The notes under the pieces are model-generated. The model did no database searches, was not told where the DNA came from, and saw nothing but the letters and a program-made list of their open reading frames with translations. Shown here in pieces: positions 43,331 to 55,000 of a stretch of DNA of 64,000 nt; position 1 is the first letter of the stretch; every line of letters starts with the position of its first letter. The stretch covers positions 16,176,019 to 16,240,018 of the forward strand of contig NC_084705.1 of NCBI RefSeq assembly GCF_033807575.1, written 5' to 3'. The position numbers and the translations under genes were made by a program. The stretch comes from Cydia pomonella (taxonomy: Eukaryota > Arthropoda > Insecta > Lepidoptera > Tortricidae).

Positions 43331-44245
43331 TAACCTTAATGTTATTTTTAATTCTTACATATCTACTCCGTGGGGTCATAAGTTCTGTCACGAAGTATTT
43401 GACTGATAAAATACAATACAAATATTTGAATAAAAAAGTTCGCTTTTATTTGTAAGCTTGTTTTATACTGATCAAAACGTAAATTTACATCGCGTTTTTA
43501 TTTACTACTTGTTTACCTTGGGATTTTCGTTAGACGCGAATACGCGGCAGCATTCTGAAAAATTATACATTACAAAAGGGAGTAAAAATCAGTGTCACAT
43601 TAATAAAATGGGTACAATTGTTTATTTGTATGAACCTACTTTTTTAGAACGTTGTTTTATCACGAACATTTAGTTCTCCGACCAGTCTGTACTTCAGCTA
43701 ATACTAATTCCCTTCAAACTTAGGCTACTTTTCAGTGACACGCTAATTTTTGACTGCCATTCTACGAGTAGGTTTGGTAAAACACGTATAGTTGCAATTT
43801 TGGCAATACCATTACACATGAATTATATATTTTTAGAAAGATAAAAGATTCGGCTTTGTTTTATCTAAGATTCAACCATGTGAAAAACAAGAATAAATAG
43901 GTATCAAAATCACCAATTAACAGGTCACGTATTAATTGCATATTTTTTTATAACATTTTTCCGAATATTACATAGAACTATGCAAAACTAAGTCGGCAAA
44001 TTATGTTTAATGTTGAAGCTTGCAACCTATATGTATGAATAAATAAAGGATCTGTACCTATAGCTTTTTATCAGTCAAAACCTTTTTGACAGAACCTATG
44101 ACCTATGCCACGTGTTTGTTTTAATTTATTTCTCACTTTTGGTAACATGTATGAAGTGCCCCTTGAAATTTTTTTTTTATAAAATGTTATTTCTAAACTG
44201 AGTAGCGGCTTACATAATACACCTTCGTTCCAAATTTTGTTAAAT
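43331..44245. other. No gene recognised
   Basis: AT-rich. The open frame at 43458-43673 has no domain or splice support. Confidence 0.35.
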
Positions 44246-44247
44246 TA

Positions 44248-45731
44248 CATGCGGGCAAATAATACGAGTCAGTACGAAATACTAGAATATCTACTAAAAT
44301 AATAAAGCTAGGAGCATGAATTAAATTGTATATTATAGATAAACTCATAGTTAATAAAACAACATCAAAAGTTAGAAATGATATTCACTTGTTTATTTTA
44401 ATTACATAGTAAACACGATATCAATTAATTATAGGTAAAAAATCAACAGTGGTACCTCACACACAAAACAAAAACAAAAACATATTAATACTTCGTACTG
44501 CCTCCTCGGGTTCTTCTTGTTTATTAAGTTTCTTATGCGTTCTTGCGGGATATTAGCCCATTCTTCCACGAACGCCTGTTTCAGGTCTCTAAGTGTAACT
44601 GGGGCGGGGTTTCGATTTCTTACACGCCTCCCGAGCTCGTCCCATACGTGCTCAATCGGATTTAGGTCCGGGCTTCTCGAGGGCCGGTTCATAGTGTTGA
44701 TGCCAACCTCCTCAAAATAATCTTCTACAATCTGAGTTGTGTGTAGTCATGCATGAACATGGAGTTTTCACCCATATTAATTAAATATGGGCCGACATGC
44801 TCATTAAGAATCTCTTCCGCCTATCTGGCACTAGTTAACGTTCAATTTTCTATCAAAACTAATTCCGTGCGACTCTGAAAAGATTCCAGCCCAAACCATA
44901 ACAGACCCACCGCCGAAGGCAACTTTTTCTTTAAAACACGCTGGAATAAAACGTTCACCTGGCCGTCTGTAAACTCTTCACCGCCGGTCATGTGCATAGA
45001 GCATAAATCTGGATTCGTCAGAAAACATAATTCTTGCCCATTCTTCATCACCCCATCGCCTGTGTTCGCGTACGAAAAGTTTTCTTGCTGTTCGATGTCC
45101 TCTGTCATGTTTTGGGCCATTTGTCGGTCTATGTGAGGCCACTCGCTGATGTCATCTCTTCGGGTCTCCCGAAGTTGGTTTTTGACTTCAAATGCAGTGA
45201 GATGCCGATTTCGGAGCATGCTTGTAACAATAAATCGATCTTCTCTAGTCGTAGTATATCTCGGCCTACCGGTTCCTGGTCTTCGAAGGTTCCTGCCAGT
45301 TTCTAGGAAACGTTGGGGGACTCTGCACCGTAGATAGTGACACGCCTGTTCTTCTTGCTGTATATCTCTGACTTCTGCCTTCTTGTAACAAAGTGATGAT
45401 ACGTGTACCTTTATCTTGTATTAGCGACATGATAGTAATTCAATAATGACCATCAAAGACAGATGACTGCCTTTTCTCACTTTGCTTTGACAGATTGAAA
45501 ACAAAAGTGAGAAAACAAGCAAAAATGAAATAAGCTCAATTTGAATTTAGTACCAAATTCGACTTTTTTTTAAATAGAACTTTTTCCAGATTTGTTGTAG
45601 AACATTGAAGGTTCAATTCAATTCGATATTAAATTTTCTATAATACATAGTCAGTTCCCTGCACATACCGCTATTAATTAGCTAAAATATAAGGGTTTTT
45701 GTCACTGACCCGTATTATTTGCCCGCGAGTG
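44248..45731 (-). mobile_element. Tc1-like transposon, nearly full length, inactive
   Basis: The terminal inverted repeats are GCGGGCAAATAATACGAGTC (from 44251) and its imperfect complement GACCCGTATTATTTGCCCGC (ending 45726), flanked by TA at 44246-44247 and 45732-45733. The left end looks shortened by a few bases. The transposase lies on the minus strand inside. Confidence 0.85.
44429..45430 (-). pseudogene. Tc1-like transposase, frameshifted
   Basis: The start ATG at 45430 leads into the N-terminal helix-turn-helix region (GTRIITLLQEGRSQRYTARR). After frameshifts the central domain follows (SDESRFMLYAHD with the first catalytic aspartate, then GGGSVMVWAGI). A further break precedes the C-terminal frame with [20 protein letters not shown], where the last acidic residue of the triad lies in IEHVWD. 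ERIRNLINK follows. A fragment open from 45219 to 44842 is in the wrong frame for part of its length. Overall the order and spacing match a full-length transposase of about 340 aa, but multiple indels and stops make it inactive. Confidence 0.88.
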
Positions 45732-45754
45732 TATAAGTATCGCATAGTTTCTGA

Positions 45755-45851
45755 GTAAAATTGCTGTTATTAAACGGACAGACAGACAGACGGGCATGAC
45801 GAAACAGTAAGGGTTCCGTTTTTGCCATTTTATGCTACGGAACCCTAAAAA
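45755..45851. repeat. GGTTCCGTA-family 3' end
   Basis: GACAGACAGACAGACGGGCA, then AAGGGTTCCGTTTTTGCC and CTACGGAACCCTAAAAAAG. Confidence 0.7.
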
Positions 45852-48037
45852 AGACCTAAAAATACTAATTCGACAAAAAATCAAGAACTTGAAATAGTGG
45901 CTGGGTAAGATCGATATAGTTTCTAAAATCGTATATAAGAATATCGGCAATAAATAGGTTTCCGAACATTAAAAAACAACATTGATTCTCGTGTGATGTA
46001 TTCAACTTACCCCGTAAAATTTTGCCGGGTGAAGACGGAAACATGTTGAGGTTGAGCTGTAAAACTTTGTGTATAACCCCTTCAACGCACCTTACCTAAC
46101 ACCTAAAAAACGCGAAAGTGGATTTTTGTGACCTTCAAAAAACATTAACCCGGCTACGGTTTTTTTTTTTTTGAAAAAAATCTGTGTTTGGCCTATGGTG
46201 GTCACGCGTGTCATAAAAACGAAATTGACAGTAATTTTAATGCTACGATAAAACACCCTACGTAAACATACCCATATACCTACACATATATACCTTTACC
46301 TAATATATGTATAGGTACATAAGTTTATCTAAACATATACATATACCTTTTCCGTAGTCATATAATTTTAGGAAGTCGCACTGCAGTCACGAATAGAGTA
46401 ATTTTAGATAGAAATTATATTAATAGTGTTTTTAATGCGGAAACCTCAAAAAACGCATGAGGAATCAATCATAAACTCGCCATGAATTCCGGCATTATTT
46501 CAAATTTATCATTTTAATTTAGGAAGTGTTCTTACCATGTATTAAGCTCGATATGTGAACGATCGAACGATAAGTAGATCCGCTTCCTAAATGACGCAAG
46601 TTTATTTCGATCTATTTCTCTATACAATACTCTTATTGCTGTTACATGCATAGACCGTAAGCAGTCGCAGAGCAATGAATGTGAAAACGTTGGCTGCTCG
46701 AAAGCTTATTGTATTACTGCGTAGCTGCAGGTTATTTACATTTGACTTTTTGCCTGTCAACGCGGAAGTTAAATTACTTCTGTCGAAATGAAGGGCCATT
46801 CTGTTAATAAACATAAAGCAATGGTACAAAGTTGAAATCAACTTCTCTCTTTACTTCAAGTAGCTCTATAAAACGATAAAACCGCCAGGACCGTGCCGTC
46901 AAAGTTACGTTCGCCGATATTGAAATGCGTACCTTAATTTTCACCCAGTCAATTTTCTTTGATTACTCTTAGGTAAATTCGCTGTAGCGATTATTTGACG
47001 GTGTAAATGTTATGGAATAGCCCCGGGAGCATCATCCGAACAAGTATTCAGGCGCCTGAGGCACTGAAGGCCGGCTGGCTTAAGCGCGAAAGTATTGAGT
47101 GGACAAGTAGTCCCGCTACTGTTGTAAAAACTTTACTTTGTTGCTTTACTATTACTATTAACTATATTAGAACTGGACGAATATAATAACTACCTACTGA
47201 GTATATATTATGCGTGCTAAAACCAAAAGGTCGTTTGTATGGTAAATAATAGACTGAAAAATACTTTTCAAATTTTTTTTGAATTTTAAAATGTATTTGT
47301 AGGTCATTAGGATTTTTATTAAACCAAATATCTTAGTGTTTCCAGGAAAAACCTTTGTCATTTTTTTATCCTATTCATGTTAATCATATTTTACTTTAGT
47401 GTTACCGACGCATGTACATAAAACATATATAACAAATGTTAGCAAATTTACCAACCTATACAAACCGGTCAAATTAACATTTCATTGACATAAACTCAAT
47501 AATATGAATCATACCTAAATACATTCAAGATACGGTGCAACCTGTTTGAATAAAAAATAGCTTACGTCAACGATAAATATGTTTAGTCCACCAAGTCATT
47601 CGTCGTATGGGAAAACTATGGTCCTGATTAAGGATTGTTTCGTCTTCTTGTTACTCTCAGTGGGAGGGCTGCAATGTAACACAAAAATACTTAGATTTCT
47701 TATGTACATTAGTAACGGCATAACGAATATTCTCGGAAATCCGTTCACTCTAGCAAAAGCTTTAGGACTTATTTCAGTTTAACTGTTAGCTAAGAGTGTA
47801 TAATTATTTTTCCTATCTGCAAATCATAATTTTTTACTGAGTATTCAATTACAGAGTTAGTCATTCGGATTCCACGTAGGTAGGTCGAATTCCTGTATCT
47901 ATATATGTAGATACATATATTCATTTTGCGCCATAGCTTACAAAAATACTTTTCTGCCCTCCGGGCGGAAACCGTCAACTTTGCTCCTGCTGTGCTAAAC
48001 GAAGTTGCCGCTTTCCGCCTTCGTTGAGCAGAAAAAT
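45852..48037. other. No gene recognised
   Basis: AT-rich sequence with short microsatellite-like stretches (ACATATACC-type near 46280-46345). A 68-codon plus-strand frame at 47579-47782 is discussed under rejected items. Confidence 0.35.
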
Positions 48038-48075
48038 AGTATGCGCACCACGGGAGGAATTCTGGTGCGCATACT
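48038..48075. repeat. Perfect 13-bp inverted repeat
   Basis: AGTATGCGCACCA and TGGTGCGCATACT around a 12-bp loop. Confidence 0.8.
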
Positions 48076-49009
48076 AGTCGAGGTATTTGCCACAATTTTA
48101 CACGCAGCACGCAATGTCCTACTTTTCCTCCCTTGGGACACAAATAACTATATATTTTTTGTTTTGTTTTATTATAAGAGTAAGTAGTGTAAGTACCTAC
48201 ATAATTTTACGCCTCCGTTAATTCTTCAACTTCAGACAAGCAATCATCTTTCTAGTGTGGTTCAACTTCAGCTTTATCTTTAAGAGCCCGCGCCCACGGG
48301 AGCGTTCTTGAGTTCCGTGTTCTACTGACGGCTTGATAATACGAAAGCGTTATAACGCACACAGAATGATGTGCAAAATCCTTGTGGATCTTTTTAGATA
48401 CCTTTCAGCATCTTTTTAGAGGATTTCTTTTTAGAAATCACTGATTTCTCACACAAACTCGGTGATTTCTTCACAAGCAATTCATTGAAAATATTGTTAA
48501 TAGCATTTTGTCCACGAAAAATTGGAGGGTTCAAAACAGTTAATGTTGCTGATACTCAATAAAGAAAACGTGAATAAATACTAATCTTATCCACTTAAAG
48601 CGAACAATTACAAAATGTCACCACTTCCTACTTAGAAATTTTGGGCTTTCGCCGGTGCGGTACCTACTCGTACACTCGCAGACCCATTTCCTGGGTATCG
48701 AGCCGTGCCATCACCGTCGCTATAGGTCATTCAGGCTGTATTGCCATGACAAAACGCGACATGCTCGGGAATTCTAGTTCCTTCGACACTTTATGCTTGA
48801 CATGCTGTATTACCAACCTCAATTTCGGCCCACTAGTAATCTAAAATAGCCAACATGACCGATAGACGGCCCAAAACATGATTTTAGAAACATACACTGG
48901 CGGATCCTTGCGCCACCGGGGCGCGCCATTATAAATCGTGTAGAGTCTGCCACTGTAAAATCGCGCTTTTCACGAGCGTTAGGGTTCCGTAGTCAACTAA
49001 GAACCCTTA

Positions 49010-49325
49010 ATTCTTTTACAGGCATAATACGATTTATCGACCACATAAATATGCGTCAATATAATTTCAACTTTCGTTCCGGTTTAAGGTTCAAATTAGA
49101 TTGCACGGGAAATGTAACTTGTCTTGAAATGAATTAATTATCAAAACTGGATTAATTGAAATATATTTGGATTTTTTGGGAAAACGTTATAAATTAGTGC
49201 GGCCCGGATAAGGCTTAAAATTTCGTCGGGTCCGTCTGTGTCTTAAGCTCACCGCACACTAGAAATGTCACGTTCGAGTAAAGTACGGTGATTTTTTTTA
49301 CATTTAGTCGGTATCGTACCCCACC
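49010..49325. repeat. Dispersed repeat, copy A (upstream of eclosion hormone)
   Basis: Shares GTGCGGCCCGGATAAGGCTTAAAATTTCG-type and CGCACACTAGAAATGTCACG blocks with copy B at 51113-51380. Its start (GGCATAATACGATTTATCGA) recurs at 63930. Confidence 0.75.
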
Positions 49326-50028
49326 TATCATTAGGTAAGTAAAAAGGAATAGGAGTTTCGAAAAACGTTTTTAATAACGTAAATATTTTCGGAAATTATC
49401 GCTCTATTTAGCCGTTTTTTACTATTCACAAAAAGAGTAATCGCTGCTTTGTAAAAGCACGTAAGCGCTGCGTAGACACTCTTCTGCGTATTATATCAAT
49501 AGTAATTCCAATAAGCTCACTTTTTAATTCCACCTGTTTTAACGAAGCGGTAACTACGGAACCCTACATTCAGTTTTTTATATCCTTTTGACATGGTTTA
49601 ATAAAGTAAAACGTTAACCGTAGCGTAACAGTGAGCATGATCATTAACGGTTTTCCGGCGACATTCAAACTGTCGGGTTTATTTATTCACGGGGTATTTG
49701 AGATCACTGAACATTTAACGCAGTCTACTGGTGAATTACTTTAGAACATAACTGTGCTGAAAAGTAGCTTGAGTTATATAAGTATACAAGATGTTTTTTT
49801 TTAACCCTTACCCAGTTCGATTGGTCGTTATGTGGTATTTAACTCGCAGAGTATGGCTAAGGATTTAAGAAAGACGAAAAATAAATACATATGTCGTAAT
49901 AACAGTTTTTAATTATAGGTACGGTATAAATGGGTATTACGGCAATATAAGTTTTTTTTGTTACTCTCTTTAGTAATATTTAATCTTCGCGGAAAGAATT
50001 TACTCCCCCTCCCCCCTACACACAAGTG

Positions 50029-50036
50029 TATATAAA
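50029..50036 (+). promoter_or_regulatory. TATA box of eclosion hormone gene
   Basis: TATATAAA in GTGTATATAAAACC, about 30 bp upstream of the inferred transcription start near 50060. The untranslated exon follows. Confidence 0.6.
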
Positions 50037-50059
50037 ACCATTTTCACCGCGTGGACGAC

Positions 50060-50174
50060 TATGAGTCAAGACTAAAGATTTGTTTCGTTGACTTGTCAGT
50101 GATTACAGTTTCGGATATTGTGTGGATTGCTTTCGTGGATTATATCTCTAAAATCTAATTCCATGTGCATCGAA
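50060..50174 (+). other. Eclosion hormone noncoding exon 1 (5' UTR)
   Basis: From the start inferred 30 bp after the TATA box to a consensus donor CGAA|GTAAGT at 50175. The lepidopteran eclosion hormone gene known from Manduca has a noncoding first exon, so the layout fits. The start position is approximate. Confidence 0.55.
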
Positions 50175-50718
50175 GTAAGTGTTGATTTGACTCTAAAATG
50201 ATCTAATTTACTAATGTAAACCTATACATCATCACATCCTATCATCACTACCTATGTATATTAGCTCTAAATACATATTTTAAATTACATTACACCCGGT
50301 AAATTTTTACATTTTGTAAATATTTAAATAATATATTTCTCCTTTAAAGAAATAAGTAGACTACAGATTTTACCTGGTGTAGGTATTTTTAAAGATAAAG
50401 CATTAATCTAACAGAAGATTAACTTAGGTACGTTGCCAATTTCTTCTTGGAAAATAAATGCCTTTTCTGACTGGGTAAGATGACTACGTAATACCTGCTC
50501 AGAAACCATAACAATTTTTCCATGGAAAATCCGTTTATTTTCCTCGGTTGTTAAGGTCATGCGAAATGAAATATTCATAGAGCACTGACAGAATGTTGAC
50601 CCTCCTACAATCGCTAGTTTTAACATAAGGGTTTCTATTGAATTAAATTACCTTACGGGTCGGTACTTGTGAAAATAGACGATGGGTCCTCTTGATTTTT
50701 TTCTAATAGATCACCTAT

Positions 50719-50960
50719 TTGGGTGAATCAACTTTTTTTGTTTTGTTATCCTGTCCCGTTGTCCAAGGGACAACAGTGGCACAGTTTGTTTGAAGAGACG
50801 TTGTATGCCGTTCTATTAATAATAATTGGTTATAACGACCACAAAAACGCAAGTTTAATACATTGAAGTACCATAAAATCAGTATATCAATGAACTTTTG
50901 TCCCCTGGACAACTAATCGTAACCATGGCAACGAGTGACGCTAAAAAGTTGATTCTCCCA
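50719..50960. repeat. MITE-like element in eclosion hormone intron 1
   Basis: Inverted ends GGGTGAATCAACTTTTT and AAAAAGTTGATTCTCCC, with inner GTTGTCC / GGACAAC pairs. It carries GTAACCATGGCAAC (50919-50932), an RFX-like palindrome, as part of the repeat. Confidence 0.65.
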
Positions 50961-51112
50961 CTTATTCCCAAAAGAAATGAGTAAAATAGCTATATTCTTA
51001 TACAACGTGGGCCTATAAAACCCAACAGATTTCAAAGGTGTATTCTTGACCGCATTTAGAGACTAAAATGTCATACAAGGTTTCCTGTAATCGATCTTGT
51101 TTTATAATGAAT

Positions 51113-51380
51113 AGAATTTCAACTTTCAAATTAGATTGCACTTTCGGGAAGTGTGACTTGTCTTCAAATGAATCAATCATCAAAGCTGGATTAATTGGAA
51201 TATATTAGAGTTTTTTTTATGAAAAAAAACCTTGTAGATTGGTGCGGTCCGGATAAGGCTTAAAATTTCGCCATGTCCGTCAGTATATCCGTCCGCGTCT
51301 TAGCTCACCGATCGCACACTAGAAATGTCACGTTCGTGTAAAATGCGGTGTTTTTTTTACGTTTAGCCCTTATCGTACAT
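51113..51380. repeat. Dispersed repeat, copy B (eclosion hormone intron 1)
   Basis: Direct-orientation homologue of 49068-49325, so exon 1 and the promoter lie between two copies 2 kb apart. Confidence 0.75.
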
Positions 51381-51953
51381 TATAGGAAACTCGCAATTTT
51401 TATCTATAAAAAAAATTACTAATTTGTTGTAATGATTTTTTTTTGTCAAGATGTATAGAAGATTCTGGTTGTACAGAAAACGCAAAAAAAAAAATATTTT
51501 ACCCAAGCTATTTGAAAAATACTACAGCGTTGTCCCGGTACCTTTGCCATGACTCAATCATTTGGGGAGATTTAGGTCCGCTCGGCAACCTGCTTTTTTG
51601 AACTCTTCTTTCGTATACTGATATCTCTTGCTAACTGTACGATGGCATTTTAAAGCGATCGTGTCAAAGCATTTAATTACGGAATTCCCCCGAGAGTTTT
51701 CCTCATTTTAGAGGTATTATTAAGTGCAATAACCGTTACGAGTATTTACGTGCGTACATCAACAATGAAAACGAAACATAGGGAACCATATGATATTAGT
51801 TTTATTTTAAGTACCTTCACTCTTTATTAAGCATTGTAGTTGTGCCATGGATTTTAATGTAATTTATTACCCTCACCCCTAAGCATTATTTTATTAATTA
51901 TGAAAAAAAAAACACATTTCTTTTACGAAAATTTAACTAACTCATAATTACAG

Positions 51954-52046
51954 ACTAGCTGACAATGTCCGGAAAGTTCTCAGCAGCCCTGCTCTTCGCC
52001 GTCTTGGTAGTGAGCGTTGGCATCATCAACTGCAGTCCTGCTATTG
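51954..52046 (+). CDS. Eh: Eclosion hormone exon 2 (11 nt leader plus residues 1-27)
   Basis: Acceptor AATTACAG, 11 nt of leader, then ATG in the context GACAATGTC. Encodes the signal peptide and the first residues of the mature hormone (SPAI). Donor ATTG|GTAAGT, phase 1. Confidence 0.93.
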
Positions 52047-55000
52047 GTAAGTTCATTAGCTAAGTTGATTGTTAAGTTGGATGGGATGGGAGGAAGGAAT
52101 GAAGTGTCTTCTGTTTGAACTTGAATACACTTATTGAATTATCTAGCGCATGGCATATTTTACTACATCGACCTACTTCTTTCGATTGTAGGTAGGTACT
52201 AAATGTACCATATATTGTTCAAGTAAAACATATCTACAAAAGGTACGAAGCCTGGTATAAAAATTAGTGTCGTATTATATAGGTAAGCATCATCAATTCA
52301 CAAAGATCCCAGGTGCCAGGATACTAAAATAATAAAACTAATACCAGGTACCTATTCATATATAACTGCTAATTCATTCACAATATAACATTAAAATATC
52401 ACATCGACGAATTAAAACGATTTTCCGTCCTCATATGAAGCTAAGACAGGTGTTGCGTTCGCTGAAGGATAGGGAGCCTTTGGACAGTTCGGGTGTATAT
52501 ATGATTCCTTGCTCCTGTGGGAAAAACTACATAGGAGAGACAGGCCGAAACATTTCCACCAGATTATCCGAGCACATGCGTAGTAAAACATACCTACAAC
52601 AGGTATGAAGTCTGGTATAAAAAAATACTGTCGTATTATAAGCTTCATCAATTCATCCTTGTTCTACATACGTAGTATGAAGAACAGGGATAGCCGGAGT
52701 TCTACAGAGACGGAAAATCTAATGGATTCGGATTTGCCTTACTATATACGTTTCCTTAAGGTAACCGTGCTGGCGAAAGAAAAATTTGTGATTCAGCGCA
52801 AAGTACGAAAGGCTATCGAAATTAGTCGCCATCCATTTAACCGTAATTGTGGTTTTTAAACGAAATAGTTTCTCAATAGGTAATGGTATAACGGGTATGG
52901 TTTCTAGGTGCCTACCTAGAAACCAGTTGAGAAACTATTTCGTAGTATAGGTATACTAATAACAGATGGAAAGGACTCAAGAATTAAGAAGTGGCACAAC
53001 GCTATTGTCATCTATGACTGAAATTGTTATCGCGGAAAATGATGACTTCGGACGTGATAATTGTTATAATAAATTTCCCATAAAAGCTTAGTCACAATGC
53101 ATGTGCGCATAGTACAATAATTAGCCAATTAAATATTGCAACATAAATATGTCGCCTAACTGGCCAATAGATAATAGTAGCTTCTTAACTACCTATACAT
53201 AAAACACGTGTGGTATTAAGATGAAAATGACTCATTCCGCAAAACCTCCATTAACTATATACATCATCACACAGGAAACATATTTTTTGCTGAATTCCGA
53301 TAGCAGCAGACAAAAAGTTGCGCCAAACCAAATTAAGACCCAGACTACTTTTTTTGTGTCTTTGTGAGTCATTTCTATATTGCACAAATAACAACAACTG
53401 ATATTTACTTACATATTAGTAGTTACTTAGCTACCTACAGATGGTCAATACCTCGTAAGCTCCGACACAGGTTAGCGAGAGTAGACCAGTGGTTGCCAAA
53501 CTGATTGATATTATACGAGTATTATAAGGTAAGGTGGGTTAAGAGAAACATACTTTTATTTTAAGAGAAACCGTATGAGGAAAGTCCTTCTACGTAAATA
53601 TTTGGAAGTTAATTTTAATTATGAATTAGCTATATTTTTAGTATTTTCCTTTGATTTAGGTACCTACTCGTAGTTTTTATCCGACTGGTTCAGAAGGACG
53701 GTAATGTTATTAGAGCGTTTGTCTGTATGTATGTCCATTTCCTTGGCACGCCCTACAGCCCAAATGGCTGGATGGTTTTTAACATAATGAGGAGACATTC
53801 AATTCGTCAGAATTGTAGTAGTTTTTAAATAATTTTCGGGGCAAAAAAAATCACACATTTATGCACATCAAACAAGATTCCCAAAAATCTTTTTTAGCTG
53901 TAAAATGATTCCTTTAATTTAACTATAATCACATGTATATGGACTCAAAATATATGAAACGTAACTAATGCTTATAGTACATGACGTATAGGGAAGATTT
54001 TTGTTCCTAGGGCACCTATACGATACGTACCTATATCTGCATTTCGCAGCACCATCCGGTTAATAATTCTTAAGAAAAAAAAACCGACTTCAATGAGGGA
54101 GACCGGTGAAAGAACGATTATTGTTGATTTTGGATTTCACACAATGAAATTAAAAAGTCAGCGTCCTACGCCTAAGTATGTAGAAAAGGAGGTAGCATGT
54201 TTCTTTTTGTCACTGCACCCACCTTGACACATTTCAGATTTGCCCTATGGTTGACTGGTAAGATACCCGCAATAGGGTATTCAACTGTATTTAAGATAAA
54301 TTATTTCACACCATGCATGAAATAAAGCACCAGATAATTATAAAAAAACGAAATAGGATAGAAATATAAAAATGTGCCTTGAAACGTGAACTATGCATCG
54401 TTGAAGAGTTCCATTCTGTTCATCATCAGCAGTTTCACTTCATCAAATGTCACTTCTACAAATGTAAATACTAAGATCACTATATATATGCCTTTAACAA
54501 TTGAGGAGTTCCCTCGATTCCTCATGGACCCCATTGTCAGAACTCGAATTTGACAAAAAATTGTCTTGAAAATCTAATTTGCTTAACAAACACAGCGAAG
54601 AGGACAAATCGCCAAAAGTGTACTATACGTCGTTGAAGAGTTCCATTCTGATCATCATCAGCAGTTCCACTTCATCAAATGTCATTTTTTTAAATGTAAT
54701 TGCTTGATTTGTTAAAGAAAATACAAAAATCACTATATGTAGGCTTTTCTCATTTGAAGAGTTCCCTCGATTCCTCATGGATCCCTTCATCAGAACTGAG
54801 TTTTAACAAAAACGGGACCAATCTGTGTATTTTTAAAATCGGTTCAGAGATGACGGAGTTATGGAGTAACAAACATTAAAAAAAAAAACATACAACCGAA
54901 TTGATAACTTCCTCCTTTTGAAATCTTGAAGTCGGTTAAAAATAAAGCATGGACAACTAACTTCATACAAATCTTTACAAGGTGAGTGTTTGGTAGTTGA

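Noticed and set aside
47579..47782. 68-codon plus-strand frame with an internal signal-peptide-like stretch (CFVFLLLSVGG)
   Set aside because: No cysteine pattern, amphipathic mature peptide or processing sites that would support a secreted peptide, and no promoter or splice signals.
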